Of a stretch of 64,000 bases of DNA, positions 1 to 7,794 are shown piece by piece. Within the stretch, counting starts at the first letter, position 1, and each line of letters begins with the position of its first letter. This stretch comes from Acidimicrobiaceae bacterium (GTDB taxonomy: Bacteria; Actinomycetota; Acidimicrobiia; Acidimicrobiales; Poriferisodalaceae), in contig JAPOPC010000072.1 of the NCBI GenBank assembly GCA_026713105.1, positions 1-64,000 of the forward strand, in the 5' to 3' direction. The notes beneath the pieces are model-generated. The model searched no databases and was not told the origin of the DNA. It worked only from the letters and a program-made list of their open reading frames with translations. The position numbers were made by a program, and so were the translations under genes.

Positions 1-842
1 AGGACCTGCACGCAGACGTGGTCGGCACCGGCGTCGAAATGGGCGTCCACGCGGGCTTTGACGTCGTCTTCGGTGCCCCAGGCCACGATGGCGTCGACGA
101 GCTTGTCGGACGGGCCGCCGTCGGGGCCGCCGTCGACGTCGACCTGGGTGAAGCCCAGCCGCAGCAGGTTGTTGGCGTAGTTCGGCAGGCCCAGGTAGAT
201 GGCCATGTTCTTGCGGGCAAGCGCGCGGGCGGAGTCGGCGTTGGTGTCCAGGATGGCCATCTGCTCGGGGTAGAGCGCTGCGTCGGGGCCCATGGTCTCC
301 CGGGCAACTGCGGTGTGCTCGGGCGGCACGAAGTACGGGTGGGCGCCGGCCGTCGCGGTCGCCGACAGCTCCAGCATCTTGGGGCCGAGCGCGGCCAGCA
401 CGATCTCGGGCAGCTCCTGGGGGCCATGTGCCATGAAGCGGGCCTTGCCCATGCGTTCGAGGTACTCACGCATGTAGCTGAGCGGCCGGGAGTAGTCGTG
501 CTTGCGGATGTACTCCACCAGGTGGTGGTGGCTGACACCGAGGCCCAACAGGAAGCGTCCCGGGTAGGCCTCGTCGATGGTGCGCAGCGTGTTGGCCATC
601 GTCATGGGATCGCGGGCGTAGATGTTGGCGATGCCGGTCGCGATCTTGATGGTGCTGGTGCCTTCCAGCAGGCGGGCAGCCGCCACGAACGGGTCACGCC
701 CGACGGCCTCGGGAACCCAGAATGCGCCGTAGCCGAGTTCCTCAGCCTCAGCGACAAATTCCACGCCTTGCGCGGACGGCAGTGCGTCGAGCACCCCCGT
801 CCAGATGCCGATACGTCCCAGATCAATGCTTCCCATGCTCAT
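1..842 (-). CDS. LLM class F420-dependent oxidoreductase (3' end cut off by window edge)
   Basis: The reading frame starts at ATG 842 (MSMGSIDLGRIGIWTGVLDA) and stays open to the left edge, giving about 280 residues without a stop; a second in-frame ATG lies at 836. The translation has the luciferase-like TIM-barrel pattern: an N-terminal strand, then EELGYGAFWVPEA, IKIATGIANIYARDP, and PGRFLLGLGVSHH. This resembles the actinobacterial F420-dependent subfamily that oxidises or reduces small organic substrates using F420. The substrate cannot be told from sequence. No clear ribosome-binding site precedes the start. The C-terminal end lies outside the window. Confidence 0.85.
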   Translation of the reverse strand, partial: MSMGSIDLGRIGIWTGVLDALPSAQGVEFVAEAEELGYGAFWVPEAVGRDPFVAAARLLEGTSTIKIATGIANIYARDPMTMANTLRTIDEAYPGRFLLGLGVSHHHLVEYIRKHDYSRPLSYMREYLERMGKARFMAHGPQELPEIVLAALGPKMLELSATATAGAHPYFVPPEHTAVARETMGPDAALYPEQMAILDTNADSARALARKNMAIYLGLPNYANNLLRLGFTQVDVDGGPDGGPSDKLVDAIVAWGTEDDVKARVDAHFDAGADHVCVQV

Positions 843-911
843 GGGCCGTGACGCTACCCCCGCCGCTGAAGAACCGTCAGGGCAAGTTCGTGCCTGAAGC
901 GAGATGGCGGG

Positions 912-1430
912 TCAGTCGAGGCGGCGGAGGTCGCCCATGTAGCGAACTCGGCGGTCGAGGTAGTTCTGCACGCCGGGCAGGATGAGCGGGGCGGTGTCGA
1001 CGCCCTCGCGGATCTTTGCGGGGGTGCCGACGGCGATGGCTCCCGGTGGGACCTTCATGCCTCCTGGCACCACGGCACCGGCGCCCACTAGCGCCCGCTC
1101 ACCGACTTCGGCGTCGTGCAGCACGATCGCCCCGGTGCCGATGAGCGCCTCGTCGTGCACGACGCCGCCCTCGATGTGGGCCAGGTGGCCGATGGTGCAG
1201 CGCTCCCCCACCGTGGTCGACCATTCCTCGGTCACGTGCAGCACGGCGTTGTCCTGCACTGAGGTGCCGGCGCCTACGACGATGTCGTTGTCGTCGCCGC
1301 GCAGCACCGCGCCCGACCAGATCGACGCCTCGGCGCCGATCGTCACCCTGCCGATGATGATCGCCTCGGGCATCACGAAGGCGTCGGGATGGATGTCGGG
1401 CTCGTAGTCGCCAAGCGCATAGATAGGCAC
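912..1430 (-). CDS. gamma-carbonic anhydrase family protein (left-handed beta-helix)
   Basis: This 172-residue protein starts at GTG 1430 (MPIYALGDYEPDIHPDAFV). It shows hexapeptide-repeat periodicity throughout and the three metal-site histidines expected of the family: one in AVLHVTEE and two in TIGHLAHIEG. The length matches the gamma-carbonic anhydrase/YrdA/CaiE-like group. Proteins of this group bind a divalent metal as trimers. Many have bicarbonate-related activity, but some act as acyltransferase-like proteins, so the exact activity is uncertain. It is transcribed divergently from the oligopeptidase gene, with a small perfect dyad in the 72-base space between them. Confidence 0.85.
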   Translation of the reverse strand: MPIYALGDYEPDIHPDAFVMPEAIIIGRVTIGAEASIWSGAVLRGDDNDIVVGAGTSVQDNAVLHVTEEWSTTVGERCTIGHLAHIEGGVVHDEALIGTGAIVLHDAEVGERALVGAGAVVPGGMKVPPGAIAVGTPAKIREGVDTAPLILPGVQNYLDRRVRYMGDLRRLD

Positions 1431-1466
1431 GCCGTCACGCTAGTGGTCAGCCTCTGAATTCATGGA

Positions 1467-1484
1467 GCCGCTGCGCACAGCGGC
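1467..1484. promoter_or_regulatory. perfect 7-bp dyad in divergent intergenic region
   Basis: GCCGCTG, four bases (CGCA), then CAGCGGC form a perfect inverted repeat. It sits between the divergently transcribed carbonic anhydrase and oligopeptidase genes, a position that fits an operator for both promoters or an RNA hairpin in a leader. No repressor gene lies next to it, so its role is inferred from position only. Confidence 0.3.
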
Positions 1485-1502
1485 CGGTACGGTGCGCACT
1501 CC

Positions 1503-3596
1503 ATGACGCAGCCTCCGGTGGCACCGCAGCGGCCCCACATCCGGCGCATTCACGGCACCGAGACCGCAGACCCGTGGCACTGGCTGCGCGACCGGGACGA
1601 CCCCGCCGTGCAGGACTATCTCGAGGCCGAAAATGCCTACACCGAGGCAGCGGCGGCGCACCTGGCCGAGCTGCGCGAGCAGATCTTCAACGAGATCAAG
1701 GGACGCACCAAGGAGACCCACCAGTCGCTGCCGACACCGAAGGACGACTGGGAGTACCGGGCGCGCACGGTGGAAGGCCAGCAGTACGTCATCCACGTGC
1801 GACGACCCCGCGGCGGCGGCGACGATGACGAGGCGGTGCTGCTCGACGAGAACGAGCTGGCCGAGGGCCACGACTACTTCGCCGTCGGCGACCTGGCTGC
1901 CAGTCCCGACCACCGCCTGCTCGCCTACACCGTCGACACCGACGGCGACGAGAAGTACGCACTGACCATCGTCGACATTGCGAGCGGCGAAGTGCTCGAC
2001 GGCCCCGATGTGCCTGCTCCCGACTGCGGGCTCACCGACCTCAGCTACGGGCTGGTGTGGGCGAACGACAACTCGACGCTGTTCGCCGTGCGCACCGACC
2101 CAGCCCAGCGCCCGAACCGGGTCATCCGCCACGTCGTGGGCACCGACCCCGCCGACGACGTCGAGGTGTACCGGGAAGACGACGAGCGGTTCTGGGTGGG
2201 CGTCGGGGCCTCTCGCAGCGAGCGGTACATCGGCATCGGATGCGAGTCGAAGACCACCTCTGAGCACCGGCTGCTCGACGCCGACAATCCGACCTCAGCG
2301 CTGCTGCTGGTGCAGGAGCGTCGAGAGGGCATCGAGTACGGCGTCGACCACCAAGACGATCGCCTGCTCATCGTGACCAATGACGGCGCCGAGGATTTCC
2401 GTCTCTTGGAGGCACCACTGCCGACCGATTCCGGGGGCGAGGGCCTGCCGTGGCGAGAGCTCATCGGTGCCCGGCCAGGCATCCGGCTGGACGGCGTGGA
2501 CTGCTTCGCCGATTTCGCCGTCGTTCACGAGCGCAAGGACGGCCTGGTGACGATGCGCGTCCACGACACCAGTAAGGCCAGCGAAGAACTCCCGCTGGGT
2601 CCGGGAGTCGAAATCGAGATGCCCGAGCCTGTCTACGAAGCAGGAGGCGGCTCGAACGCCGAATACGAGACCGAGCGGTACCGCTTCGGCTACACGTCGA
2701 TGGTCACGCCGCCGTCGATCTTCGAGCTGGACCTCGACAGCGCCGAGCGAGAGCTGCTCGACCAGCTTCCGGTGCTCGGCGACGTCGATCTGACCGCATA
2801 CCGAACTGAGCGAATCAGGGCAACTGCGCCCGACGGCACCGAAGTCCCCATCAGCATGGTGTGGAAGCCGAGCGCCGTGCGTTGGCCTGCGCCGTGCCTG
2901 CTGTACGGCTATGGCGCGTACGAGATGCCGATGCCGGCATCGTTCTCGACGGCGCGGCTGTCGCTGCTCGACCGGGGAGTTCTCTTCGCCATTGCCCATG
3001 TCCGAGGCGGCGGCGAGCTCGGCCGACCTTGGTACGAAGGCGGCAAGCTGGCCAACAAGTCGAACACGTTCGACGACTTCGCCGCGTGCGCCGCACACCT
3101 CGCCGCAACCGACTGGGCCGACCCAGCACGGATCGTCGCCCGTGGCGGCAGCGCCGGCGGATTGCTGATGGGCGCCATGGCGAACCGCCATCCGGAGCTG
3201 TTCTGCGGCATCGTCGCCGAGGTGCCGTTCGTGGATGTGCTGAACACGATGCTCGATCCCGACATCCCGCTGACAGTCACCGAATACGACGAGTGGGGCG
3301 ACCCCAACGATCCGGAAGTCTTCGAGACCATCCGGTCGTACGCGCCCTACGAGAACGTGGAAGCCGTCGACCATCCGGCTTTGCTCGTGACCGCAGGGCT
3401 CAACGACCCGCGGGTGCAGTACTGGGAGCCAGCGAAGTGGGTCGCCAAGCTGCGAGCGACGACGACCTCGACCAAGCCGATCCTGCTGCGCACCGAGATG
3501 GGGGCCGGCCACGGCGGACCGTCAGGCCGCTACGACGCCTGGCGTGACGAGGCCTTCATTCTCGCCTTCATCTGCGACGTGCTCGACGTGGCGTAA
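1503..3596 (+). CDS. ptrB: oligopeptidase B / S9A family serine peptidase
   Basis: The 697-residue product has the prolyl oligopeptidase layout: an N-terminal beta-propeller (about residues 60-420, starting after the DPWHWLRDRDDP signature) and a C-terminal alpha/beta-hydrolase domain. The catalytic triad is visible: Ser550 in GGSAGG, Asp635 in LNDPRVQYWEP, and His670 in GAGHGGPSG. The length and the GSAGG plus DPRV motifs fit oligopeptidase B, a cytoplasmic enzyme that cuts short peptides after basic residues. The last codons (GTG GCG TAA) are part of a tandem repeat that continues past the stop. Confidence 0.92.
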   Translation: MTQPPVAPQRPHIRRIHGTETADPWHWLRDRDDPAVQDYLEAENAYTEAAAAHLAELREQIFNEIKGRTKETHQSLPTPKDDWEYRARTVEGQQYVIHVRRPRGGGDDDEAVLLDENELAEGHDYFAVGDLAASPDHRLLAYTVDTDGDEKYALTIVDIASGEVLDGPDVPAPDCGLTDLSYGLVWANDNSTLFAVRTDPAQRPNRVIRHVVGTDPADDVEVYREDDERFWVGVGASRSERYIGIGCESKTTSEHRLLDADNPTSALLLVQERREGIEYGVDHQDDRLLIVTNDGAEDFRLLEAPLPTDSGGEGLPWRELIGARPGIRLDGVDCFADFAVVHERKDGLVTMRVHDTSKASEELPLGPGVEIEMPEPVYEAGGGSNAEYETERYRFGYTSMVTPPSIFELDLDSAERELLDQLPVLGDVDLTAYRTERIRATAPDGTEVPISMVWKPSAVRWPAPCLLYGYGAYEMPMPASFSTARLSLLDRGVLFAIAHVRGGGELGRPWYEGGKLANKSNTFDDFAACAAHLAATDWADPARIVARGGSAGGLLMGAMANRHPELFCGIVAEVPFVDVLNTMLDPDIPLTVTEYDEWGDPNDPEVFETIRSYAPYENVEAVDHPALLVTAGLNDPRVQYWEPAKWVAKLRATTTSTKPILLRTEMGAGHGGPSGRYDAWRDEAFILAFICDVLDVA

Positions 3597-3645
3597 GCCA
3601 CGCGCAGGCAACACGGGTGGCGTAAGCCACGCGCAGGCAAGACCG
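3588..3645 (+). repeat. 29-bp tandem repeat spanning the ptrB stop codon, hairpin in each unit
   Basis: Two adjacent 29-base units occupy 3588-3616 and 3617-3645, identical over their first 24 bases. Unit 1 contains the last two codons and TAA stop of ptrB, so the 3' end of the gene has been copied downstream. Each unit carries the hairpin GTGGC-GTAA-GCCAC, a 5-bp stem closed by a GNRA-type tetraloop. The repeat lies between two convergent genes, where a bidirectional terminator would be expected. It resembles, in placement but not in sequence, the repeats at 6770 and 58588. Confidence 0.85.
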
Positions 3646-3659
3646 TCGGCGTGACGCAC

Positions 3660-4034
3660 TCAGAACAGGGCCGCGACAGCGAGCACCGCCAGCCCGCCGT
3701 TGCGCAGCAGCGAGCCAGCGCCCACCGGCTTCGCCGACCAGCGGCCGAAGCAGGCACACGCCGGCCGTTCCGAGGCCGGCTGCCGCAGCACCCGCGCCAG
3801 CGCTGCGCTGAACGCCGCCAACAGCCCCAGCGCCAGCCACGCCGGCCACGGCTCGGCCAGACCGGCGGCGAGGCCGGCACCCAGCACGATCTCAGCCGGA
3901 GCAATGAACCAGACCGACCAGCGGGGCGCCCCCATCGCTTGCGCAGCACCCGGCCAAGACGGATCACGCAGCTTCAGCGCTCCCGACGCCAGGAACAGCA
4001 CGCCGAGTACGACGCGAGCGACGGTGCCAATCAC
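3660..4034 (-). CDS. MauE/DoxX-like membrane protein
   Basis: This 124-residue protein has four hydrophobic segments, starting with IGTVARVVLGVLFLASGALK, the opening pattern of the DoxX/MauE family. The loop ACACFGRWSAKPVG holds the C-x-C-F-G motif typical of MauE-like proteins, which are linked to thiol redox chemistry in the envelope. It is convergent with ptrB and separated from it by the tandem repeat. A flavin reductase gene lies just upstream on the same strand (about 36 bases away), so the two may be cotranscribed. Its partner protein is unknown. Confidence 0.75.
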   Translation of the reverse strand: MIGTVARVVLGVLFLASGALKLRDPSWPGAAQAMGAPRWSVWFIAPAEIVLGAGLAAGLAEPWPAWLALGLLAAFSAALARVLRQPASERPACACFGRWSAKPVGAGSLLRNGGLAVLAVAALF

Positions 4035-4070
4035 CTGACCGCTCGATCACCGAACCACGCCGCACCGCCT

Positions 4071-4583
4071 TCAGGCAAAGGTGCCGTAGCCGCCCTTCCA
4101 GAACAGCAGTGGGTCCTTCGCATCGAGCACCTCGAGCTCCACCACCCGGCCGACCACGATGTCATGGTCACCGCCGTCGTACACCGCCTCGATGGTGCAG
4201 TCGATGTAGGCGATCGAGCCGTCGATAATTGGTGCGCCCGTCGGCCCCGGATGCCACTCGACATCGGCGAATTTGTCGTCGGCCCGGCTGGCCATGACGC
4301 CGCAGGTGGCCATCTGGTCCTGAGCCATGATGTTCACGCAGAAGCTGCCCGCAGCACGGATGTCCCCCCACGAAGACGAGTCCTTGGTGGGCAGAAACGC
4401 CACGAGCGGCGGGTCCAGCGACACCGACGTGAACGAGCCGATGGCCATGCCGATCGGCCGGCCCTCGTTCACGGCAGTCACGGCCGTCACGCCTGTCGGG
4501 AAGTGCCCCAGAACGTCCCGGAAGAGCCTGCTGTCGATGGTCGGCTGGTCGCTTGCGTCAGTCACGGCTGCAACCCTAGACAC
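4071..4583 (-). CDS. flavin reductase family protein (FMN-binding split barrel)
   Basis: This 170-residue protein starts at GTG 4583. It shows the flavin reductase domain: FRDVLGHFPTGVTAVTA near the N-terminus, IGMAIGSFTSVSLDPPLVAFLP as the flavin-binding segment, FCVNIMA, and the C-terminal HDIVVGRVVELEV. Members reduce flavin with NAD(P)H and pass it to a partner monooxygenase. Several luciferase-like monooxygenases are encoded nearby, for example at 48837-50207, but none is adjacent, so the partner is not known. It is divergent from the thioredoxin-fold gene at 4662, with 78 bases between. Confidence 0.85.
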   Translation of the reverse strand: MSRVAAVTDASDQPTIDSRLFRDVLGHFPTGVTAVTAVNEGRPIGMAIGSFTSVSLDPPLVAFLPTKDSSSWGDIRAAGSFCVNIMAQDQMATCGVMASRADDKFADVEWHPGPTGAPIIDGSIAYIDCTIEAVYDGGDHDIVVGRVVELEVLDAKDPLLFWKGGYGTFA

Positions 4584-4661
4584 GGCGCTGGGGCAGTTTC
4601 CCCGCCCCGAGGCGCTTGGGGCCCTCGGTCGGGCTGCGATGGCCGTATGTAGCCTCCGACC

Positions 4662-6176
4662 ATGACTTCGAGCGCTGGCGGCGACACCTCAAACGGCGAG
4701 GCGGCAAGCGCCCCGCACGACGGCTTGGTGGCCGTGGTGAAGCGGGACTGCCCGACGTGCGAGCTCGTCGAACCGGTGCTTGCAGACATCGAGGCCCGCA
4801 GCTCGCTCACCGTGTACACCCAGGACGATCCCGCCTTCCCCGAGGCGGTCTCCGCCAAGGTGCACGACGACGACCTCGGGTTCTCCTGGCATCACGACAT
4901 CGAGACCGTCCCGACGCTCATGCGTTTTGCCGGCGGCGACGAGGCCGGCCGCATCGTGGGTTGGTCACGGCCCGAATGGGAAGCCTTCACCGAGCTGACC
5001 GCACTTGGCAGCGACTTGCCCGAACATCGCCCCGGCTGCGGCTCGCTGTCGGTCGATCCAGCCCACGCCGACGCCTTGGAAGCTCGTTTCGGGAGCTCAG
5101 GACTCAGTGCTCGCCGCGTCGAGTTCGGCAGCCAGGAGGACATCCACGAGGCGATGTACGACCGCGGCTGGTCAGACGGCCTGCCGCTCGTGCCCCCGAC
5201 TGCCGAACGGGTGGCCGCCATGCTGGCGGGAACGTCGCGCGCAGCCGGCGACATGGTGGCCAACGTCGCACCGGATCTTGCCGACTGCACCGTCGAGAAG
5301 GCCGCCGTCAATGCCGTGATGGCCGGCTGCCAGCCCGAGTACTTCCCCGTTGTGCTCGCAGCGCTGACCGCCGTCTGCAACGACACGTTCAACATGCACG
5401 GGATGCTGGCCACCACCATGCCGGTCGGACCGGTCTTCATCGTCAACGGCCCGATCGCCCGCCAGATCGGCATGAACAGCGGGATGAACGTGTTCGGCCA
5501 GGGCAACCGCGCCAACAGCACGATCGGTCGGGCCGTGCAGTTGATCGTGCGCAACGTCGGCGGCGGACGCCCCGGCGGGGTGGACCGGGCTGCCCTGGGC
5601 CAGCCGGGCAAGGTGGGCTTCTGCTTCGCCGAGATCGAAGGCGTGGACGAAGCTGCGACGGCGAATGGCGATGGAAGTGCCAGCTGGGACCCATTGTGCA
5701 CCGACTTCGGTTTCGAAGCCGGAACCAACACCGTCACAGCGTTCCCCGGCGAGGCACCCCGCTCGGTGGTCGACCAGCTCTCACGCGATCCCGAGTCGCT
5801 GGCCCGCACCATGGCCGCCGCGCTGAACGTAATCCATCACCCGAAGCTGGTCCTGGGCTTCGATGCGATCCTGGCGGTAGCGCCCGACCACTCCCGCGTG
5901 TTCATCGACAGCGGCTGGTCCCGCCAGCAGATCGCCGAGCGCATCAACGAGCTGACGACCCGACCTGGCGCCGAGCTGGTGCGCGGAGCAGGCGGCATCG
6001 CCGAAGGCGTCCCCGAGTTCCTGGCCGAGACCGACCTGCCCAAGTTCCGAGAGGGCGGCTTGCACCTCGTGCACTGCGGCGGCGGCGCTGGGCTCTTCTC
6101 CGCAGTTATCGGCGGCTGGGTGAACGGCGAAGTAGGCGCTCAGCCTGTCTGCGTAGAGATCGATCCCTGGCGCTAG
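4662..6176 (+). CDS. thioredoxin-fold protein, likely partner of the UGSC selenoprotein
   Basis: This 504-residue protein has a thioredoxin-like N-terminal part (about residues 20-110) with a C30-P-T-C33 redox pair in VVKRDCPTCELVEPVL and a cis-Pro region (ETVPTLMRF). The larger C-terminal part (about 150-504) begins MYDRGWSDGLPLVPPT and contains long conserved-looking stretches (VEKAAVNAVMAGCQPEYFPVVLAAL, CNDTFNMHG, PVGPVFIVNGPIARQ). I do not recognise this part as a named enzyme. The selenoprotein gene begins 86 bases downstream on the same strand, so the two probably form an operon. Redox exchange between CPTC and the UGSC motif is inference. Confidence 0.7.
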   Translation: MTSSAGGDTSNGEAASAPHDGLVAVVKRDCPTCELVEPVLADIEARSSLTVYTQDDPAFPEAVSAKVHDDDLGFSWHHDIETVPTLMRFAGGDEAGRIVGWSRPEWEAFTELTALGSDLPEHRPGCGSLSVDPAHADALEARFGSSGLSARRVEFGSQEDIHEAMYDRGWSDGLPLVPPTAERVAAMLAGTSRAAGDMVANVAPDLADCTVEKAAVNAVMAGCQPEYFPVVLAALTAVCNDTFNMHGMLATTMPVGPVFIVNGPIARQIGMNSGMNVFGQGNRANSTIGRAVQLIVRNVGGGRPGGVDRAALGQPGKVGFCFAEIEGVDEAATANGDGSASWDPLCTDFGFEAGTNTVTAFPGEAPRSVVDQLSRDPESLARTMAAALNVIHHPKLVLGFDAILAVAPDHSRVFIDSGWSRQQIAERINELTTRPGAELVRGAGGIAEGVPEFLAETDLPKFREGGLHLVHCGGGAGLFSAVIGGWVNGEVGAQPVCVEIDPWR

Positions 6177-6262
6177 CACGGCTCGTTCGCCGGAGAGGTC
6201 TGCAGATCAGCGGCTACAGTCGGTCCGAACGTGCCCACCGGATCCAACCCAGGGGGAACCAC

Positions 6263-6781
6263 ATGAGCACTGTTGTCTTGGACCCCACGAACGAAGCAGC
6301 GCCTTCGCATCGCGAGCGTGTGGCCCGACCCGACAAGCTGGACGGCCTCACCGTCGGGCTGCTGGATATCAGCAAGCCCCGCGGCGACCGCTTCCTGAAT
6401 CGGCTGGAGGAGCGGCTGACCGAGCGTGGACTGCGGGTCGAGCGCTACTCAAAGCCCACGTTCACCAAGCCGGCGCCTGTCGACCTGCGCCACGAGATTG
6501 CCACCAAGTGCGACGTGGTGATCGAAGCGCTAGCCGATTGAGGCAGTTGCACGTCGTGCAGTGTGCACGACATCGCTGATCTGGAACGCCGCGGCATCCC
6601 GGCTGTCTTCGTAGCCACCGTCCAATTCATTGACGGGGCCGAGGTGCAGGGCAAGGCGCTCGGCTTCGACCCCGCGGCCGTGTGGGTGGAGCATCCCATC
6701 CAAGACCGCACCGACGATGAAATGGTCTCCATCGCCGACAAAGCCTTCGACGAGCTGATTGAACAGCTCGTAGCTGCTTGA
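6263..6781 (+). CDS. UGSC family selenoprotein, TGA at 6539-6541 read as selenocysteine
   Basis: Starting at ATG 6263, with AGGGGGA seven bases upstream, the frame reads MSTVVLDPTNEA to ALAD, meets TGA at codon 93, and continues in the same frame to a second TGA at 6779-6781. The sequence across the break is ALAD-U-GSCTSCSVHD, exactly the U-G-S-C motif that names the UGSC family, followed by a further Cys at 99. Downstream residues (IADLERRGIPAVFVATVQFIDGAEVQGKALGF) match an intact protein of 172 residues. A SECIS-like hairpin follows the TGA. The family's function is unknown; a thiol/selenol redox role is inferred. A plain gene caller would stop at 6541 or start at 6563. Confidence 0.93.
6539..6571 (+). 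promoter_or_regulatory. bacterial SECIS-like element of the UGSC selenoprotein
   Basis: After the TGA there are 11 bases, then GTCGTGCA (6553-6560), loop GTG, and TGCACGAC (6564-6571), a perfect 8-bp stem. If drawn with 7 bp, the loop is AGTGT and contains GU. The 11-base spacing from UGA to the upper stem and the GU in the loop are the known requirements for SelB recognition in bacteria. The element lies inside the coding sequence, as bacterial SECIS elements do. Confidence 0.8.
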
Positions 6782-6854
6782 GCTACGAGCCATAGAGCAC
6801 GGCGTAGCTGCTTGAGCTACGAGCCATAGAGCACGGCGTAGCTGCTTGAGCTAG
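6770..6854 (+). repeat. 34-bp tandem repeat (2.5 copies) spanning the selenoprotein stop codon
   Basis: Units lie at 6770-6803 and 6804-6837, identical, with a third partial copy at 6838-6854. Unit 1 contains the last codons and the TGA stop of the UGSC gene; the partial copy runs into the stop codon of mutY, which ends at 6851 on the other strand. Each unit holds the hairpin GTAGCT-GCTTG-AGCTAC (6-bp stem). The repeat fills the whole space between two convergent genes and probably acts as a bidirectional terminator. There is no T-tract. Confidence 0.85.
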
Positions 6855-7759
6855 CCAAGCCGGAGCTGGTCGCCATCTGCGGTGACCAAGCCCTCCGCAA
6901 TCAATCCATCGATGAGCCGGTAAGCCCGGGTTTCATCGCGTCCGAGCCTCATCGCCTCAGCAGCCTGGGATCGCTTGATTGCACCGCCGGATAGCGCGGC
7001 CAGCAGGCGACCCCTGGCTTGGCGGTCGCTGCCTTCGAACGGCGCTTGCCGCGCACTGACCCCAGCGCTGCGATCAGCCGGGTCAGGTGAGTCCGACCCC
7101 GCCCACGCGCACCACCGCTCGACAGGGCACTCGCCACAGCTCGGGTCTCGCTTGGTGCAAACCCGTGCGCCGAGATCCATCATCGCCTGGTTCCATCGCC
7201 AGCCCTCGCCCGCAGGCACCAGTTCGTCGGCGAGCTGTTGGGCTTCCGCCCCGCTGAGCCGGCGGCCCGTCCATCGGGCCAGGATGCGGCCCACGTTGGT
7301 ATCAACCACACCGGCGTCGATGCCGAAGGCGAACGCCTGCACGGCCCGAGCGGTGTAGGGACCTACGCCAGGCAGCCTCAGCAGGCTGTCCAGATCGACG
7401 GGCAGCTCACCGCCGTGATCGGAGGAGATGACCTTCGCCGCGTGCCACAGGTTGCGAGCGCGCCGGGGATAGCCCAAACCCTGCCAGGCAGCCAGAACGT
7501 CAGACAGCTCCGCTTGTGCGAAGTGCCCAGGCGTGGGCCAGCGCTCAGCAAACAACTCGAAGTAGGGCAGCACGCGATCAACCTGGGTCTGCTGCAGCAT
7601 GACCTCCGAGACCAGCACGAGCCACGGATCGCGCGTGCACCGCCACGGCAAGTCCCGTCGCTCGGTCGCCCACCACTGGAGCAAATCGGCGTGGCGCGAG
7701 CCATGCGCATCCGGCACGGTGCAGCGCTCGCCGCGCTTATCTCGTTCAGCGCGGATCAC
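6851..7759 (-). CDS. mutY: A/G-specific adenine DNA glycosylase
   Basis: This 302-residue protein removes adenine mispaired with 8-oxoguanine. The helix-hairpin-helix-GPD core (about residues 25-200) is clear: LVSEVMLQQTQVDRVLPYF, the hairpin LPGVGPYTARAVQAF, and the catalytic Asp in AGVVDTNVGRIL. A 4Fe-4S cluster site with the family spacing C-x6-C-x2-C-x5-C is seen in CTKRDPSCGECPVERWC. The C-terminal part is a short winged-helix-like region instead of the NUDIX-type domain of E. coli MutY. Its stop codon overlaps the tandem repeat. The MaoC gene lies 35 bases upstream on the same strand. Confidence 0.92.
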   Translation of the reverse strand: MIRAERDKRGERCTVPDAHGSRHADLLQWWATERRDLPWRCTRDPWLVLVSEVMLQQTQVDRVLPYFELFAERWPTPGHFAQAELSDVLAAWQGLGYPRRARNLWHAAKVISSDHGGELPVDLDSLLRLPGVGPYTARAVQAFAFGIDAGVVDTNVGRILARWTGRRLSGAEAQQLADELVPAGEGWRWNQAMMDLGARVCTKRDPSCGECPVERWCAWAGSDSPDPADRSAGVSARQAPFEGSDRQARGRLLAALSGGAIKRSQAAEAMRLGRDETRAYRLIDGLIAEGLVTADGDQLRLG

Positions 7760-7794
7760 GCCACGCTCATCCCAGCTCGGCGTGGAGCGGCAGC

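Noticed and set aside
18-851. Open frame of 277 residues on the plus strand
   Set aside because: It is the shadow of the LLM oxidoreductase on the minus strand, which has clear family motifs; this frame has none.
4616-6262. Long frame running into the UGSC gene from upstream
   Set aside because: The part before 6263 is an Arg-rich shadow of the thioredoxin-fold gene; the selenoprotein has its own ribosome-binding site before 6263.
6539-6541. Genetic code reassignment of TGA (to Trp or Gly) instead of selenocysteine
   Set aside because: TGA is used as a normal stop by many genes here, including the UGSC gene, and the two internal TGAs sit exactly at known Sec positions with SECIS-like hairpins.
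6770-6854. CRISPR array
   Set aside because: The units are directly adjacent with no spacers, include a stop codon, and no cas gene is nearby.
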